Part shown: piece after piece, positions 1 to 15,000 of the stretch
Layout: each line of letters opens with the position of its first letter
Numbering within the stretch: the first letter of the stretch is position 1
From: Ianthella basta
Taxonomy: Eukaryota; Porifera; Demospongiae; Verongiida; Ianthellidae
Length of the DNA: 64,000 bases
Direction of reading: 5' to 3'
NCBI GenBank assembly: GCA_964019415.1
Contig: OZ025875.1
Coordinates: 3,368,911-3,432,910, forward strand
Translations under genes and position numbers: made by a program
The notes under the pieces: model-generated
Told to the model about the DNA's origin: nothing
Seen by the model: only the letters and a program-made list of their open reading frames with translations
Database searches by the model: none

Positions 1-3000
1 ATGTGTCTACTGGCAATGTACCATTCATGCTGCGAGGCAATCCTTATGCGCTTAGCGTATGCCTAGTATGCCTAGTACTGTAAGTACGATAGTTCATTCG
101 TAGTCAACAAGGTAGCAACACATACTTACCAGTGCAGTTCCTTCCGTCTCCAGTGTATCCGTCATTGCAGGTACATGTGTATGACCCAAGTGTGTTGGTA
201 CATGTGGCATCTGAGTCACAAGGAGACTGCTGCTCACACTCATCAATATCTGTAGGATGTAAAAACATCTAACTGCAATACTACGACACATTCCATACAA
301 AAGTATACTCGTAATCAGACTATTATTAACCCTTTTGGCACGAATGACGAGTTTACTCATCATAAATTTGTATACACGGAAGTGCAAATGACGAGTAAAC
401 TCGTCATAAAAATTGGCACAGCTTAAGAGCTGCTTTTTTTTGCTACAAACCTTCAGCTGACTGCTTTTCTCAGAGGACCTACAGCAGTGGTTGGATCTTA
501 CCAGGTTTGCTTTTCCTGTCTCCTTGTAGCGCCCGACACCTGCAATCAACTGTTAAAGTTTGCACGTATTTACTCACTTTCTCCCTTATCCAATCTGTAC
601 TAGTCCATGGAACAGAGGCAATTTGAACAAGAGTCTATAGACTCTCGTTCAATCTGCTATCATGGTAGAGGGAAATAAGTAAGCTCTAAGCTTTACAGCA
701 TGCAGAAACTCGGCGTTCTCGTCGTCTTCCTCTATTTTTGTGTTCTTCGTCCATACGCGCTTGCATACGTACGTTCTTAAACGGGCAAACGAGAAACCCT
801 CGGTATTCTCGGAGACAGCATCAAACTATCCTCACATCATCTTCACCTTTCTGGCAGTGACAACGCCACGAAGTGCACACACATGGCTCAAATCATTTAG
901 CCTCGTGTGCCACCATTTTAACTCGGCGTACTGAGTGCATGGCATGAAGTTTAAAAATTGAGCTTATAGGGTTAATAATTAGCATGTTTAAGGGAACTGC
1001 ATATTACTTATACCATAGTGCTGAGGTATATATGGATTTTAGACACACTTGCCTTTGGGCCTAGTGCGACTAACATCCTTATACACCCAAGCGCCATGGT
1101 ATGAGTGATGTATATTCTGTTGCCGGGGCTTCATATTACCATTTAGGCTGGATCATGGCAAGTCTAATAAATTCAGGATGGCTCAGGTAGCATCTGGCTG
1201 CTTCTGTTCGTGTGCTAACAATGTTACAGGTTGTTCTTTCCCAGACTACATGCTGCCAATTGTGCAAAATGCAAAGATAGATAATTAATTGTTCAGCCCA
1301 GAAACAGAAAGAATGTCTAGTGAAGTCTTACTCTAGAGAATACTAATAGAAAGCAGCACCACACCGACAAGGACGCCCAGCAGTCCCGCTGCATGGACGA
1401 TGATTGCGAGCCCCTCTGCTATTTGAGAGTAAGGAACAAGAATGATCTACGCTTCAATTTCCGTCTTAAGCACGCAAGTCTTAAGAAGGAAGTCTTGCAC
1501 AAGAAACCTAGAGGAGAGGTGTCCTGACAATTTCCCATGGTCGACTGCCAATTGTTTTGTGTATGTGGCTATTAGTTCACACCTTCCATTATGACTGTGA
1601 TAATAACAACAGTTAAGGAGCCATTTCAAGTACATAGATTCTTGTAGGCCGGGTGGGCAGAGCATAAAGGAAATGTTTACAGACATTCTCAGGTTGTTTG
1701 TCCACACTGGGCACCGGGTACTGGAGTCGAAATCATGGTACTATACATAAACATACTGCTGCATAAAATCTCAATGATCGCAATCTCAATCATCCTAGAA
1801 ATGTCGGGAAAGTCTCATTGCCCAGGCAGTAGATTGGTTAACTCATGGCTCCTTCGGCATTACCAGATATAACCTTGGTGGTCAATCTATTATAACACTC
1901 TCGGGCCTTCATCCTTAGGGTGTTATATACATAATTGACCACCGCGGTTATATCCAGTAATGCCTCAGGAGCCATGGGTTAACCTATACCTTAATTGATG
2001 CTATACCATGGAAGAGGCTTCTTATAGTAGATATACACACTTACGTACCAGTGCAGTTCATTCCATCTCCAGTGTACCCTTCATTGCAGGTACATGTGTA
2101 TGACCCAGGTGTGTTGGTGCACATGGCATTCTGATCACAAGGAGGCTGCTGTAGACACTCATCAACATCTACAAGAGTAATGAGTATGTGTGTGAAACAT
2201 ACAGTGCAGCACTTACTGCATACCTGGTATACTACATACAGACGCTCTGAGAGCTGATGCGTTCACTCAATACACAGTACAAACGTACATTTCAATTTTT
2301 CATTACTCTGCTTCAGTTTCAAGCAATAACAGTCAGCATTAGTCAGGCCTTGGAGAAAGTTGCTATGCTTGAGCAAACCTCTACAGATGTCCTTTGAAAT
2401 TCAGTTTCAAAATGTCACAAGGCTAGTTTCTTTGCGAATACAATATCTTAACTTTCCCAGTCCTTTGTTGAAAACATTAGAATACATTCACTATCATCAG
2501 TTTCATCTGACTAATGATGGATATTAATATCTGGGCAAGTTTCCATGAGTACTCTTGTCAGTTTCTGTGTGCTGTGTTACCAAGAGGTACTTCGTATTCA
2601 GAGCTTGCCTGATTTACCCGTGAAAACACTCACTAAAGTAATTACTTCAACACAGTTCCTTCTGACTCGTTACCATGAAGTCAACTAGTCTTGTTAAAAA
2701 CACTTACAGAGCCATAGCAGCTGGCCTAGGAGAAGCAGGATCCGCAAATTCTCAGTGTTTGAAACAGGCAATGACAATCACTATGTTTGTTACTCTCATA
2801 CTGAAACAAAGAAAACAAATGATAAGCAGCACTAATGCAGGTAAATGCACTTACCAGTGCAGTTTGCTCCATCTCCAGTGTATCCTTCATTGCAGGTACA
2901 TGTGTATGACCCAGGTGTGTTGGTGCACAGAGCATTGTCATCACAAGGAAGCTGTGTAGCACATTCATCCACATCTATACGATTATGTATATGATAGGTG

Positions 3001-6000
3001 CACATGTACAGTATCACAGCAGTACACTAACACAACGCAATACAAAATCTACACTAATCGGATATAATGAAAGTACTAGTAATGGATTTAGCAATGAAGG
3101 ATGTACGTACCAGTGCAGTTCATTCCATCTCCGGTGTATCCTTCAGTACAGACGCATCTGTAAGACCCGGGTGAGTTGGTACACACAGCATTCTCATCAC
3201 AAGGAGACTGCTGCTCACATTCATCAACATCTGAAAGAGTGAGTGAGTTGAGTACATGTATGAAAAGCAAAGTGTAGTACCTATATACACTATACACACC
3301 ACTATACACCAGTGCAAGTCACTCCACTGTTAGTGGAACTCCCATTACCGGGACATGTGTATGGTCCACATAACACAAGGGCTACAAGGACACAATGCCA
3401 CATTCATCGTCGTGTGCAGGGCAAGTATAACATAAACATGGTGAACCCAAACTTGCTATGCTTGTTGCTGACAAACAAACAGTAGCACTTAAGGGGTGCC
3501 TTACCAGTGCAGTTCATTCCATCTCCAGTGTATCCTTCATTGCAGGTACATGTGTAAGACCCAGGTGTGTTGGTGCACAGAGCATTAACATCACAAGGAG
3601 ATTGTGAAGCACATTCATTAACATCTGTAGGAGTAGTTTGAAGCCACCGTTGTGCTTACATATATATGAACCATTGCACAACAAGTGTTGTGTATGAATT
3701 TCACCCAGCTATCATTGTTCAAACGTACCTAAATGTTGCATGGGTGAACAACACCACATACCTACCAACATGAAGGCCTATGTCTACTTTAGTGTACAAT
3801 GTACACTAACAGAATTGCAGGTACATGGTGCCTGTACCTGCTACACATGGATGTACATAACTATAGAGTGTGCTAAGCTCTGGCAGTGAAAAACTATTTG
3901 GCAAATGTCTGTTAGGCTTGTCACAGCATAGGTATGGAACTCTTACAATTTTCACCATCTTATACTATAATGTTATATCTGTTACTTCAATCCTTCACTG
4001 TATTATACAATCAAAGTAACAGTATATTGCTACAACAAGGTACACTATGTATAGAAAGGATTACTGACCAGTGCAGTTCATTCCATCACCGGTGAATCCG
4101 TCATTGCACACACATGTGTATGACCCAGGTGTGTTGGTGCATGTGGCATTCCGGTCACAAGGAGACTGTGAAGCACATTCATCAACATCTATGCACAAGA
4201 GTGGTTTACAGATGCAAGAAATTAAAACTATGGTAGTTAAAAAGACACTCTCACATGTAAGAGCACCAAGGAAGTATACTTACCAGTGCAGTTTACTCCA
4301 TCTCCAGTGTATCCGTCATTGCAAGTACATGTGTATGACCCAGGTGTGTTGGTACATGTGGCATTGTGATTACAAGGAGACTGTTCCACACATTCATCCA
4401 TATCTGCGGGAGTGGTACATAAACTAGTAAAATAATTTTTCCCCTTAGAATTTAAAGAGATTTAGAAATCGACAGTGCCATAGAAAGGCAACAGTAACTG
4501 AACATTACAATAAAACCACATTGTTGTCGAAGTTTGAAGAAGGTTGAAGAAAGGCCAACTCAAAAGCACAACAGAAGCCCCGATTTTAGCTGCTCATAAT
4601 AACTGCATCTACGTACACACACGTATTCAAAGTGAACTGCATGGGTGGTGCGGGTAATATGCACTGTCATCAATGCAGTGAGGGATGGAAACCATCAGGC
4701 ACATTCTCAGCCAAAGGGGTACAACCTCTATTTGGAACGGCACAATTGGGCTCTGCTAGCGGTTTATATACCATGACCTCTGCATTCATTATGGCAATGA
4801 AGTGATGTCATGATGGTGTGAGCTCGAACCCTTGCCTATCTGTGAAAACCAACACGTAAAGACTCTCTGGGGCGTCCCCACTAACTTGGGAGAACTGCTT
4901 CTCCCTGGAGTGAGATGACAAGGGCTGAACCCTGACTCACCTAACATTTTATGAAAGGTTTGAAGGAAATGCAGGAAAATACCTGGGTCAAACATATCCC
5001 AGGCCAATGGACCTTAAGTTGGTTACGCCAAAATTTAATAATAAGAACTCAATAAATTATTGTTTTGACATCCACTTTGTTTTGTTTTGTTCACAAATTG
5101 TGGCACCCACGTCATTCTTCTTGGTCTAAGACGAAAGTTAATTCCTCTGCCTACAGTGACATAATTGTTGAGCATTGTCAGTCTCACACAAGATGTGCCA
5201 ATAGCACCTACATAGGCAGTTCAAAGCAGTCCGGTAAGTAGAGACTGGCAATCCTTAACACCAGACTGATGATGCTTCAACAGTAGAAAACGACAATGGC
5301 CTGAGAACTCGTTGAACAGACACCATGTAAAAAGGCAAACACGGAAATGATAAACACCAGGAAGATGAAATTGGCCAACCATATTGACGGTAAAGGAACC
5401 AACTGCACAGACCAGTGAATTGTAGATTAATACTTACCAGAACAATTACTTCCATCTCCACTGTATCCTTCATTGCAGGTACATGTGTATGACCCAGGTG
5501 TGTTAGTGCACAGAGCATTGTCACCACAAGGAGACTGTGAAGTGCATTCATCAACATCTGTGCAAAAGATTTACAGATGCATGAAATTAAATCTTAGCAG
5601 CAAAACACTTTTAACAGTTGAAGTCTAGGAGTGTTACTCAAATGGAATCCTACTATAATTCACGGGACCTAGAATTTTTATGTATGTTCGTTCAGCCATA
5701 AAATTGGCACCTTACCAAGAATCGGCTCAAGATGCTCCGTGCCAGTTGATGGACTCGGGGGCCATGCTCTTAGCGGGGTGCCATTCGCCTAGCTGCCTTG
5801 CGGTCGAAGAGGGAGATGTCCTTTGTCAATTCTCTGCGGGCCAATATGCCATTTTAAACATTATTGACCGGCCCTTCCACTACCGGTCATTGCCGTACTT
5901 GATACAAGCCATGCCAGTTAAGGGAGTGGGGGACATGAGCCTACAGGGAAGCCGTTCACCTACCTGCCCTGCATCCGAAGAAAGCGCTTCCTTTTTTCCT

Positions 6001-9000
6001 GCGGGCCGAGATGCCATTTTTAATTATTGGTTTCCAGGACTTCCAGTTACGGAAGATCTTATTTGTTGTCAGCAAACATTCGAATTAAACTCTACCGTTG
6101 TCATAGCAGCCAGCCTCCGTTGCTACCTGTGCAGATAGTTCAAAACTGTAGTGTACTAGGGGGACACTACGTATTAAATGGGTTGTGTACTAGGGGGACA
6201 CTACACATTAAATGGGTAATGTACTAGGGGGACACTACACATTAAATGGGTAATGTACTAGAGGAACACTACGCATTAAATGGGTAGTGTACTAGTACAT
6301 TAAAATGTAACATGTATGGAGTGCTAGTTTATCTATACGAAGCCAACAGGGAAGTACCTACCAGTGCAGTTCATTCCATCTCCACTGTATCCTTCATTGC
6401 AGGTACATGTGTATGACCCAAGTGTGTTGGTGCATGTGGCATTCTGGTGGCAAGGAGACTGTGTAGCACATTCATCAACATCTGCAGAAATCAGTAAGTT
6501 TCTGTACACAGTCTGCAGTATACTGTAACTATCATGTGTCAAAGTGAACATAGGATCACGCACATTAAATAGTTTGTGCGTGCATGCATGTGTGTGCGTG
6601 TGTGTGCATGTGTGTGTGTGCGCGCATGCATCAATAGTCTCTCTGTTCTCTTTGCTAATTCACCAGGAAGCCAAGAAAGATATCACCAAATTGTCAGGGA
6701 TTAGGTCAAACTACATGGTAAACACCGTAAGGCAGGCCACATGGAATGGTTAGTGCACTATAACCATTCCAACTAACAATGCCTTCACACCATATACCTA
6801 ACAGCTTTGGAGTAAAGAAGATAAAACTACCATAAAGCCACAAAAAGAATTGACATAATTTACAGGAGCTAAGACATACATAATAGTGTATAACAATTCC
6901 TTCAAAATTAAAAGGGATTTAGGAATGGCTGGCAGAAAAAGCATAGAAACAAGCAAGAGTAACTCAACACCCTGATAAACCACATTTCTGTGAAGTTCGT
7001 CTGCATTCCTAATTTCCTTGTAGCTACATGGGACTATATAACTGCTGGTCATTTGGGTACATGCAGCTACAAAGAAATTAGGAATGCACAGCGAACTTCA
7101 CAGAAATGTGGTTTATCAGGGTGTTGAGATACTCTTGCTAGTTTCACCGAAGCGTGCTAATACATTAAGATAGAGTAGCCATTTTTATTGGGTACATTCC
7201 TAAATAGACGTCACGAGCGTGACGTCTGATAAGCGCTAATTGATAGCACAAAGGCAAACATGTTGAGATTCAACTCACCTGGTGTGGTGTCACAGACCAC
7301 TCCTGCATCTTCACTGTGAACACAGTTATGAATGCCAATACCATTATGCGAGCAGTTGCCCAGGTGTGTCTCACTTCCAGTGCACTGCACATCGTCGTAG
7401 TGAATTGGACCAGTGCCTTGACCATAGGTAGCTCGTACAGGTGCTGATGTGGCTCCAATATAACCAAGTTGACGGCACACTACACTTGCATCAGTAATGT
7501 CCCAAAAGTCATCACACACAGTGCCCCATTCGCCATTGTGGTAGACTTCTACACGACCTTCATTGTCAGCGCCACCTCTAACCAATCGGATATCACCCTC
7601 TGTTGCATCAGATAAAAAAGTGAATGTGGAAATCCTGAATAGTAAGCCTAATGAACACCCTTATCTTAATGCTGAACCTACTTGATACATCACAAAAACA
7701 CTGTTCAAGATTAAGAAATCAGCTCAGCTTACCTGCTGGAACCCTACACACTACTCCTGCATCTTCACCGTGAAAACAATTATGAATTCCGATACCAGAA
7801 TGTGGGCAGTCAGCCAGTCGTGTCTCACTCCCAGTGCAAGCTACATCGTCATAGTGGATTGGACCAGTGCCTTGACCAAAGAAAGCTAGTCGAGGTGCAG
7901 ATGTGGCTCCAGTGTAACCAAGCTGTCGGCACACCACATTGGCATCATTGATGTCCCAGCTGTCATCACACACAGTGCCCCATTGTCCATTGTGCAAAAC
8001 CTCCACACGGCCCTCGTTTGCAGTGGCACCTCCCACCAATCGAATGGCACCTTCATTCCCCACTGCATGAGAATCACAAAACAGTGTGACATTACAGTAT
8101 CATTGTGTAGCTGAAGCAGTCAGCATGAACCTGATGACCACAAGGTCTGCATAAGTAGGAGGAGCTGTGTCATGAGATCTTCCAGTGTGTGCACGACTCA
8201 ATCCACAGCCCAGGTATCTAACAATGGTGGTGACCTATATGTCACCTGCATTATTACTGTGCATTGCCACTGCCTCAAACAAGATGGCGACATAGCACAA
8301 ACTACTAGATGTACATACTACTCCAGCCATATTACAACACAGATACAAGAAAAAGCTAGACTTGATTAAAGAAGCGAGGGTACTTTAAAGATGCTTCTGG
8401 TTCAATAGCAATAGCTAATGTATTCTACATTACAAACATGCCATAGTGGTGATCTTGGCAACACATTCGTCTTTGGGGGATTATACTAACCCAACAGAAT
8501 GATGATTAGCATTGGAGTTTAACTAAGCAGTATACATTTTGTCTGCTTCAGACTAAGCTGGACAATTTATAAGCACTAGGCCATTTTCAAGTAGCAGATA
8601 AATCACTGCAGTGATTGGCTATGTAGAGAGGCTGGCAATCTGTTTCAGCAGACTGATGATGCTTAAGTGGTAGAAGACGGTTCCAATATGTATTCAATTA
8701 CCAGACACCATGTATGTACAAAACCATGCATGGGATAGACACTGAAGATGACTTTGGTTAAGCGTATTAGTGACAAAAGCTTCCACTGCACATGCCAGTG
8801 AACACATGACTTAAAAATGAACAGTGACTTACATTCATAATTATGCTTGTACTTACCAGTGCAGTTCATTCCATCTCCACTGTATCCTTCATTGCAGGTA
8901 CATGTGTATGACCCAAGTGTGTTGGTACATGTGGCATTGTGGTGGCACGGAGACTGTGTAGCACATTCATCAACATCTGCAGAAATCAGTAAGTTTCTGT

Positions 9001-12000
9001 ACACAGTCTGCAGTATATATACTACATATCATGTGTCGAAGTGAACATCACGCACATTAAATAGTTCGTGTGTGCATGTGTGTCTGTGCATGTGTGTACG
9101 TGTGTGTGTGTGTGCGCGCGTTCGCATGTGCATCAATGGTATCTGTTCCCTTTGCTAATTCACCAGGAAGCCAAGAAAGATATCACCAAACTGTCAGGGA
9201 TTAGGTCAAACTATGTGGTAAACACCGTAAGGCAGGCCAAATGGAATGGTTAGTGCACTATCCATTCAAACTAACAAACCATCACACCACATACCTAAGA
9301 GCTTTGGAGTAAAGAAAAGATAAAACTACCATGAAGCCACAAAAAGAACTGACATAATGTGCAGGAGCTAAGACATACATAATAAATGCCAATTGATAAC
9401 ACAAAGGCAAACATGTTGAGATTCAACTCACCTGGTGTGGTGTCGCAGACCACTCCTGCATCTTCACTGTGAGCACAGTTATGAATTCCAATGCCATTAT
9501 GGGAGCAGTTAACCAAGTGCGTTTCACTCCCAGTGCAGGCCACATTGTCATAGTGGATTGGACCAGTGCCTTGACCAAAGAAGGCTACTCCAGGGGCTGA
9601 TGTAGCTCCAACATAACCAAGTTGACGGCACACGACATTGGCATCAGTAATGTCCCAAAGGTCATCACACACAGTGCCCCATTGGCCATTGTGGTAGACT
9701 TCTACACGACCTTCATTGTCACTGCCACCTCCAACCAATCGGATATCACCCTCTGTTGCATCAGATAAAAAAGTGAAAAGTGAATATTCTGAATCGTAAG
9801 TCTAATGAACACCCTTATCTTAATGCTGAACCTACTTGATACATCACAAAAACACTGTTCCAGATTAAGAAAGTCAGCTCAGCTTACCTGTCTGAACCAT
9901 ACACACTACTCCTGCATCTTCACCGTGAAAACAATTATGAATTCCAATACCAGAATGCGGGCAGTCAGCCAGACGTGATTCACTCCCAGTGCAAGCTACA
10001 TCGTCATAGTGGATTGGACCAGTGCCTTGACCAAAGAAAGCTAGTCGAGGTGCAGATGTGGCTTCACTGTAATTGAGCTGACGACACACCACATTGGCAT
10101 CAGTAATGTCCCAACCGTCATCACACACCGTGCCCCACTGTCCGTTGTGAAAGACTTCGACACGACCCTCATTGGCAGTGGCACCTCCCACCAATCGAAT
10201 ATCACCTTCGCCCTCCGCTGTATGTGAAAAACAAAACAGTGAGTACAGACATAGTATGGCATGGTGCTTCTTCAGTCAATTCAGCCCCTGTATTTCATAG
10301 CCTCGACGGGACACGGAACAAATCCAAAACAGGAGGGCACAAACAAGATGAAAACTATGTTCGGTTGTGACAAACATAATCCGTACCAATAGTGATGACC
10401 TCAAAATCAGAACCACTGCTCTAGCACAACTCACCTGGTGTGGTGTCACAGACCACTCCTGCATCTTCACTGTGAGCACAGTTGTGAATTCCAATGCCAT
10501 TATGGGAGCAGTTGGCCAAGTGTGTCTCACTCCCAGTGCAGGCTACATTGTCATAGTGGATTGGACCAGTGCCTTGACCGTAGGTAGCTCGAACAGGTGC
10601 AGATGTGGCTCCAGTGTAACCAAGTTGACGGCACACCACGTTGGCATCAGTAATGTCCCAGCTGTCATCACACACTGTTCCCCATTCACCATTGTGGTAG
10701 ACTTCTACACGCCCCTCATTGTCGGTGGCACCTCCAACCAAGCGGACATCACCTTCTGCAACATCAGATGAACAAGTGAGAATGTAAGGTAAACCAGGGT
10801 AATTCTGTCAATACTTATTTGGAGTTGGGGAAATTCTTCCTGGTCAGTCTACAATTACATATTGAGAAGGAGTGCACTCAGCCCCACATAGTGTTCAACA
10901 GTGCACTACGTAAATGGGCTCTGTACTATTGGTAATGTGGTGTGTTAAAAGTGAGTCATGACTGCCGCCAAGGCAGTATCCTAGTGACAGAATTGCCCTA
11001 GGTTACTTTAGCGATTGCTACATAACCAGTCTAGTAGAAACACAAACATTTATACACAAAATTATACAGTATCTATGTATGAAGTGAGGGCTTCTCAGCT
11101 GGCTCAGGCATCAGAAAGGGTTGGTTCTCTAATACCAGCTTCACAACAGGGTTGAAAAGCTTGCCGACGTTTCGACCAGATGCTCTGGTCTTCTTCAGGG
11201 TGAAGAACATCTTCTGAAGGAGCATCTGGTCGAAACGTCGGCAAGGTTTTCAACCCTGTTGTGAAGCTGGTATTAGAGAACCAACCCTTTCTGAGTATCT
11301 ATGTACCAAGAGCATTCTGCTTGGATGTAACAATACATACAGTATACAACCTACATACTGTACTGTAAGCAGGGAAGCATGCCATGAGAGGTTCCGTCAT
11401 GCAGGTGATTAATTAACCACAAACCAGGATTCCTTGCACAGAACCCACTGCATAACAATGCAGACTCAAAACTTTAATAAGAACATGACTGGATATGCAC
11501 AGGCTTACAGTATACCATATTGCATGTATTTTAAGTTAATTGAGAGCTTTAGCATAGCGTAGCAATGTTACGGTATCCCAAGGATACCATGCATATTGTA
11601 CTGTTATCACGATGTCTTCAGCTCATGGCATAGGGAAATTTGGTAAAACAGTAGTAGTGAAAAGATGGCAGCGATCTAACTCACATAATGACTGATTACT
11701 AGCATAAGCAGGAAGACGACGAGCAGGAATAAGACGTCGCAATCGAGTACACGAAGCAGCTAGACTGGTAGTGACGTGCACCGCAGCAGGTGACACTATA
11801 CAGGCAAGTCTATTTGTGTCCGACAAATTCGTGTAGGAGGAGAATATCGTCAGCAATGCTAAAACGTACAGGTGAATCTGTGTGTATCCTCATAACAAGA
11901 GAGCCAGCCATATAAGCCAGAGGAACCTCGTCAGCAGAAGAAGCAGGAGACATGGTCGAGGTCACACTTGTGCTGACAGAGCTGGATACTTGCTTACTGG

Positions 12001-15000
12001 TAAAGGATGCGTAACTATGCTGTGCGCTGCTCACAGGCTGAGTAGGGTCATGGGCACAGATGCTGTAGAAGTGCCTAGGATGCTTGCAGACACTGAAAAG
12101 ACGGTAAAGTTATACCGTTTAAAAGTGTCGATAAAATTCGGTTCTATCGTAAAATAAGTAAGTGTTTTACCATATTTTGTGATTGTACAGTAACTTATTG
12201 TACATCATATTGCCTTACGCTATGCCAAAGCTTTCCATTATATTTTTATCTTACACTTATACACTCAGAAGGGTTGGCAACTACACTGGAAGCAAAGCTA
12301 ATGTACATAAACCTGTTGACTTGTGTTAGTGAGGAACATAATCACCACAACAGAACTAGGCACAGATGAAACCAAACAAAACTACCTCAGCTCACCTGTC
12401 TGAACCGCACACACCACGCCTGCATCTTCAGCGTGAATACAGTTATGACTTCCAATACCACGATGAGAGCAGTCAGCCAGACGTGATTCACTCCCAGTGC
12501 AAGCTACATCGTCATAGTGGATTGGACCAGTGCCTTGACCAAAGAAAGCTAGTCGAGGTGCAGATGTGGCTCCAGTGTAATTGAGCTGACGACACACCAC
12601 GTTAGCATCAGTAATGTCCCAGCTGTCATCACACACAGTGCCCCATTGTCCATTGTGGAAAACCTCCACACGGCCCTCGTTTGCAGTGGCACCTCCCACC
12701 AATCGAATGGCACCTTCATTCCCCACTGCATGAGAATCACAAAACAGTGTGACATTACAGTATCATTGTGTAGCTGAAGCAGTCAGCATGAACCTGATGA
12801 CCACAAGGTCTGCATAAGTAGGAGTAGCTGTGACATGAGATCTTCCAGTGTGTGCATGACTCAATCCACAGCCCAGGTATCTAACAATGATGGTGAATTA
12901 TATGTCACCTGCATTATTGTTGAGCATTGCCACTGCCTCAAACAAGATGGCGACATAGCACAAACTACTAGATGTACATACTACTCCAGCCATGTGACAA
13001 CACAGCTACAAGAAAAGGCTAGACTTGATTAAAGAAGCGAGGGTACTTTAAAGATGCTTCTGGTTCAATAGCAATAGCTAATGTATTCTACATTACAAAC
13101 ATGCCATAGTGGTGATCTTGGCAACACATTCGTCTTTGGGGGATTATACTAACCCAACAGAATGATGATTAGCATTGGAGTTTAACTAAGCAGTATACAT
13201 ATTGTCTGCTTCAGACTAAGCTGGACAATTTATAAGCACTAGGCCATTTTCAAGTAGCAGATAAATCACTCCAGTGATTGGCTATGTAGAGAGGCTGGCA
13301 ATCATTTTCAGCAGACTGATGATGCTTCAGTGGTAGAAGACGGTTCCAATGTGTATTCAATTACCAGACACCATGTACGTACAAAACCATGCATGGGATA
13401 GACACTGAAGATGACTTTGGTTAAGCATATCAGTGACAAAAGCTTCCACTGCACATGCCAGTGAATACATGACTTAAAAATGAACAGTGACTTACATTCA
13501 CACGCTTGTACTTACCAGTGCAGTTCATTCCATCTCCACTGTATCCTTCATTGCAGGTACATGTGTATGACCCAATTGTGTTCGTGCATGTGGCATTCTG
13601 GTGGCAAGGAGACTGTGTAGCACATTCATCAACATCTGCAGGAATCAGTAAGTTTCTGTACACAGTCTGCAGTATATATACTACATATCATGTGTCGAAG
13701 CGAACATCACGCACATTAAATTGTTCATGTGTGCATGTGTGTCTGTGCATGTGTGTACGTGTGTGTGTGCGTCTGTGCATGTGTGTACGTGTGTGTGTGT
13801 GTGTGCACGTGCACATGTGCATCGATGGTATCTGTTCCCTTTGCTAATTCACCAGGAAGCCAAGAAAGATATCACCAAACTGTCAGGGATTAGGTCAAAC
13901 TACATGGTAAACACCATAAGGCAGGCCACATGGAATGGTTAGTGCACTAACTATTCCAACTAACAATGCCTTCACACCATATACCTAAGAGCTTTGGAGT
14001 AAAGAAAAGATAAAACTACCATAAAGCCACAAATAGAACTGACATAATGTGCAGGAGCTAAGACATACATAATAAGGCCCCGTTTACATTAAAACGTTTT
14101 CGCCCGTATCCGTAGCAATTCCGCTGCGTCTGCACCTTCCGTTTATATGCAAACGCCGAAAACAATTTGGTAAACGGAGGTTTTTGAAAATGGAGACCTA
14201 AGTGGAGCTGTTCGAAAATGATATCGTATCGTATGTGTGTAAACGGGTGAAAACGGTTCTTTTCGGCTTCAGTTGTCTTCGAGGCATACCAGAATGTCGC
14301 TAACCGAAAGGAGAAAGACTTTTTCAGTGGTCTTAGGCCTTACTTCCAACGTTTTAGCATTTTTCGCCCCTTTCGCCTCCTTGTATTACTGCAAATTCGT
14401 ATCAATGTAAACGGTACGAATACAGAACGCTATCCGCAGCAATCGCTCCGTATACGAATGAAAACATTTTAATGTAAATGGGCCCTAAATGCCAATTGAT
14501 AACACAAAGGCAAACATGTTGAGATTCAACTCACCCGGTGTGGTGTCACACACCACTCCTGCATCTTCACTGTGAGCACAGTTGTGAATTCCAATACCAC
14601 TATGTGAGCAGTTGGCCAGGTGTGTCTCGCTCCCAGTGCACTGCACATTGTCATAGTGGATAGGACCAGTGCCTTGACCATAGGTAGCTCGTACAGGTGC
14701 AGATGTGGCTCCAGTGTAACCAAGTTGACGGCACACCACATTGGCATCAGTAATGTCCCAAAGGTCATCACACACTGTGCCCCATTCACCATTGTGGTAG
14801 ACTTCTACACGACCTTCATTGTCACTGACACCTCCAACCAATCGAATATCACCCTCTGTTGCATCAGATAAAAAAGTGAAATGTGAATATTCTGAATCGT
14901 AAGTCTAATGAACACCCTTATCTTAATGCTGAACCTACTTGATACATCACAAAAACACTGTTCAAGATTAAGAAAGTCAGCTCAGCTTACCTGTCTGAAC

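Larger units (their letters stand above)
9432..14534. repeat. 5.1-kb higher-order unit 1
   Basis: 5103 bp carrying c, b, a, d and EGF exons plus a foldback element at 11078-11294. The 410-bp MITE ends this unit at 14076-14485. It is similar to, but clearly diverged from, units 2 and 3 across the c exon and the EGF exon. Confidence 0.9.

Noticed and set aside
8172-8369. 65-codon plus ORF present in four d-E introns
   Set aside because: Copied with the intron; missing in the two short-form introns and no splice or domain signal.
9150-9253. Conserved intronic segment reading [14 protein letters not shown] on the plus strand
   Set aside because: The 31-kb copy has a 1-nt deletion in it, so the frame is not maintained; more likely a duplicated non-coding segment.
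10367-10771. Plus-strand ORFs opposite SRCR exons, repeated in every unit
   Set aside because: They are antisense shadows of the SRCR exons; the cysteine pattern and splice signals lie on the minus strand.
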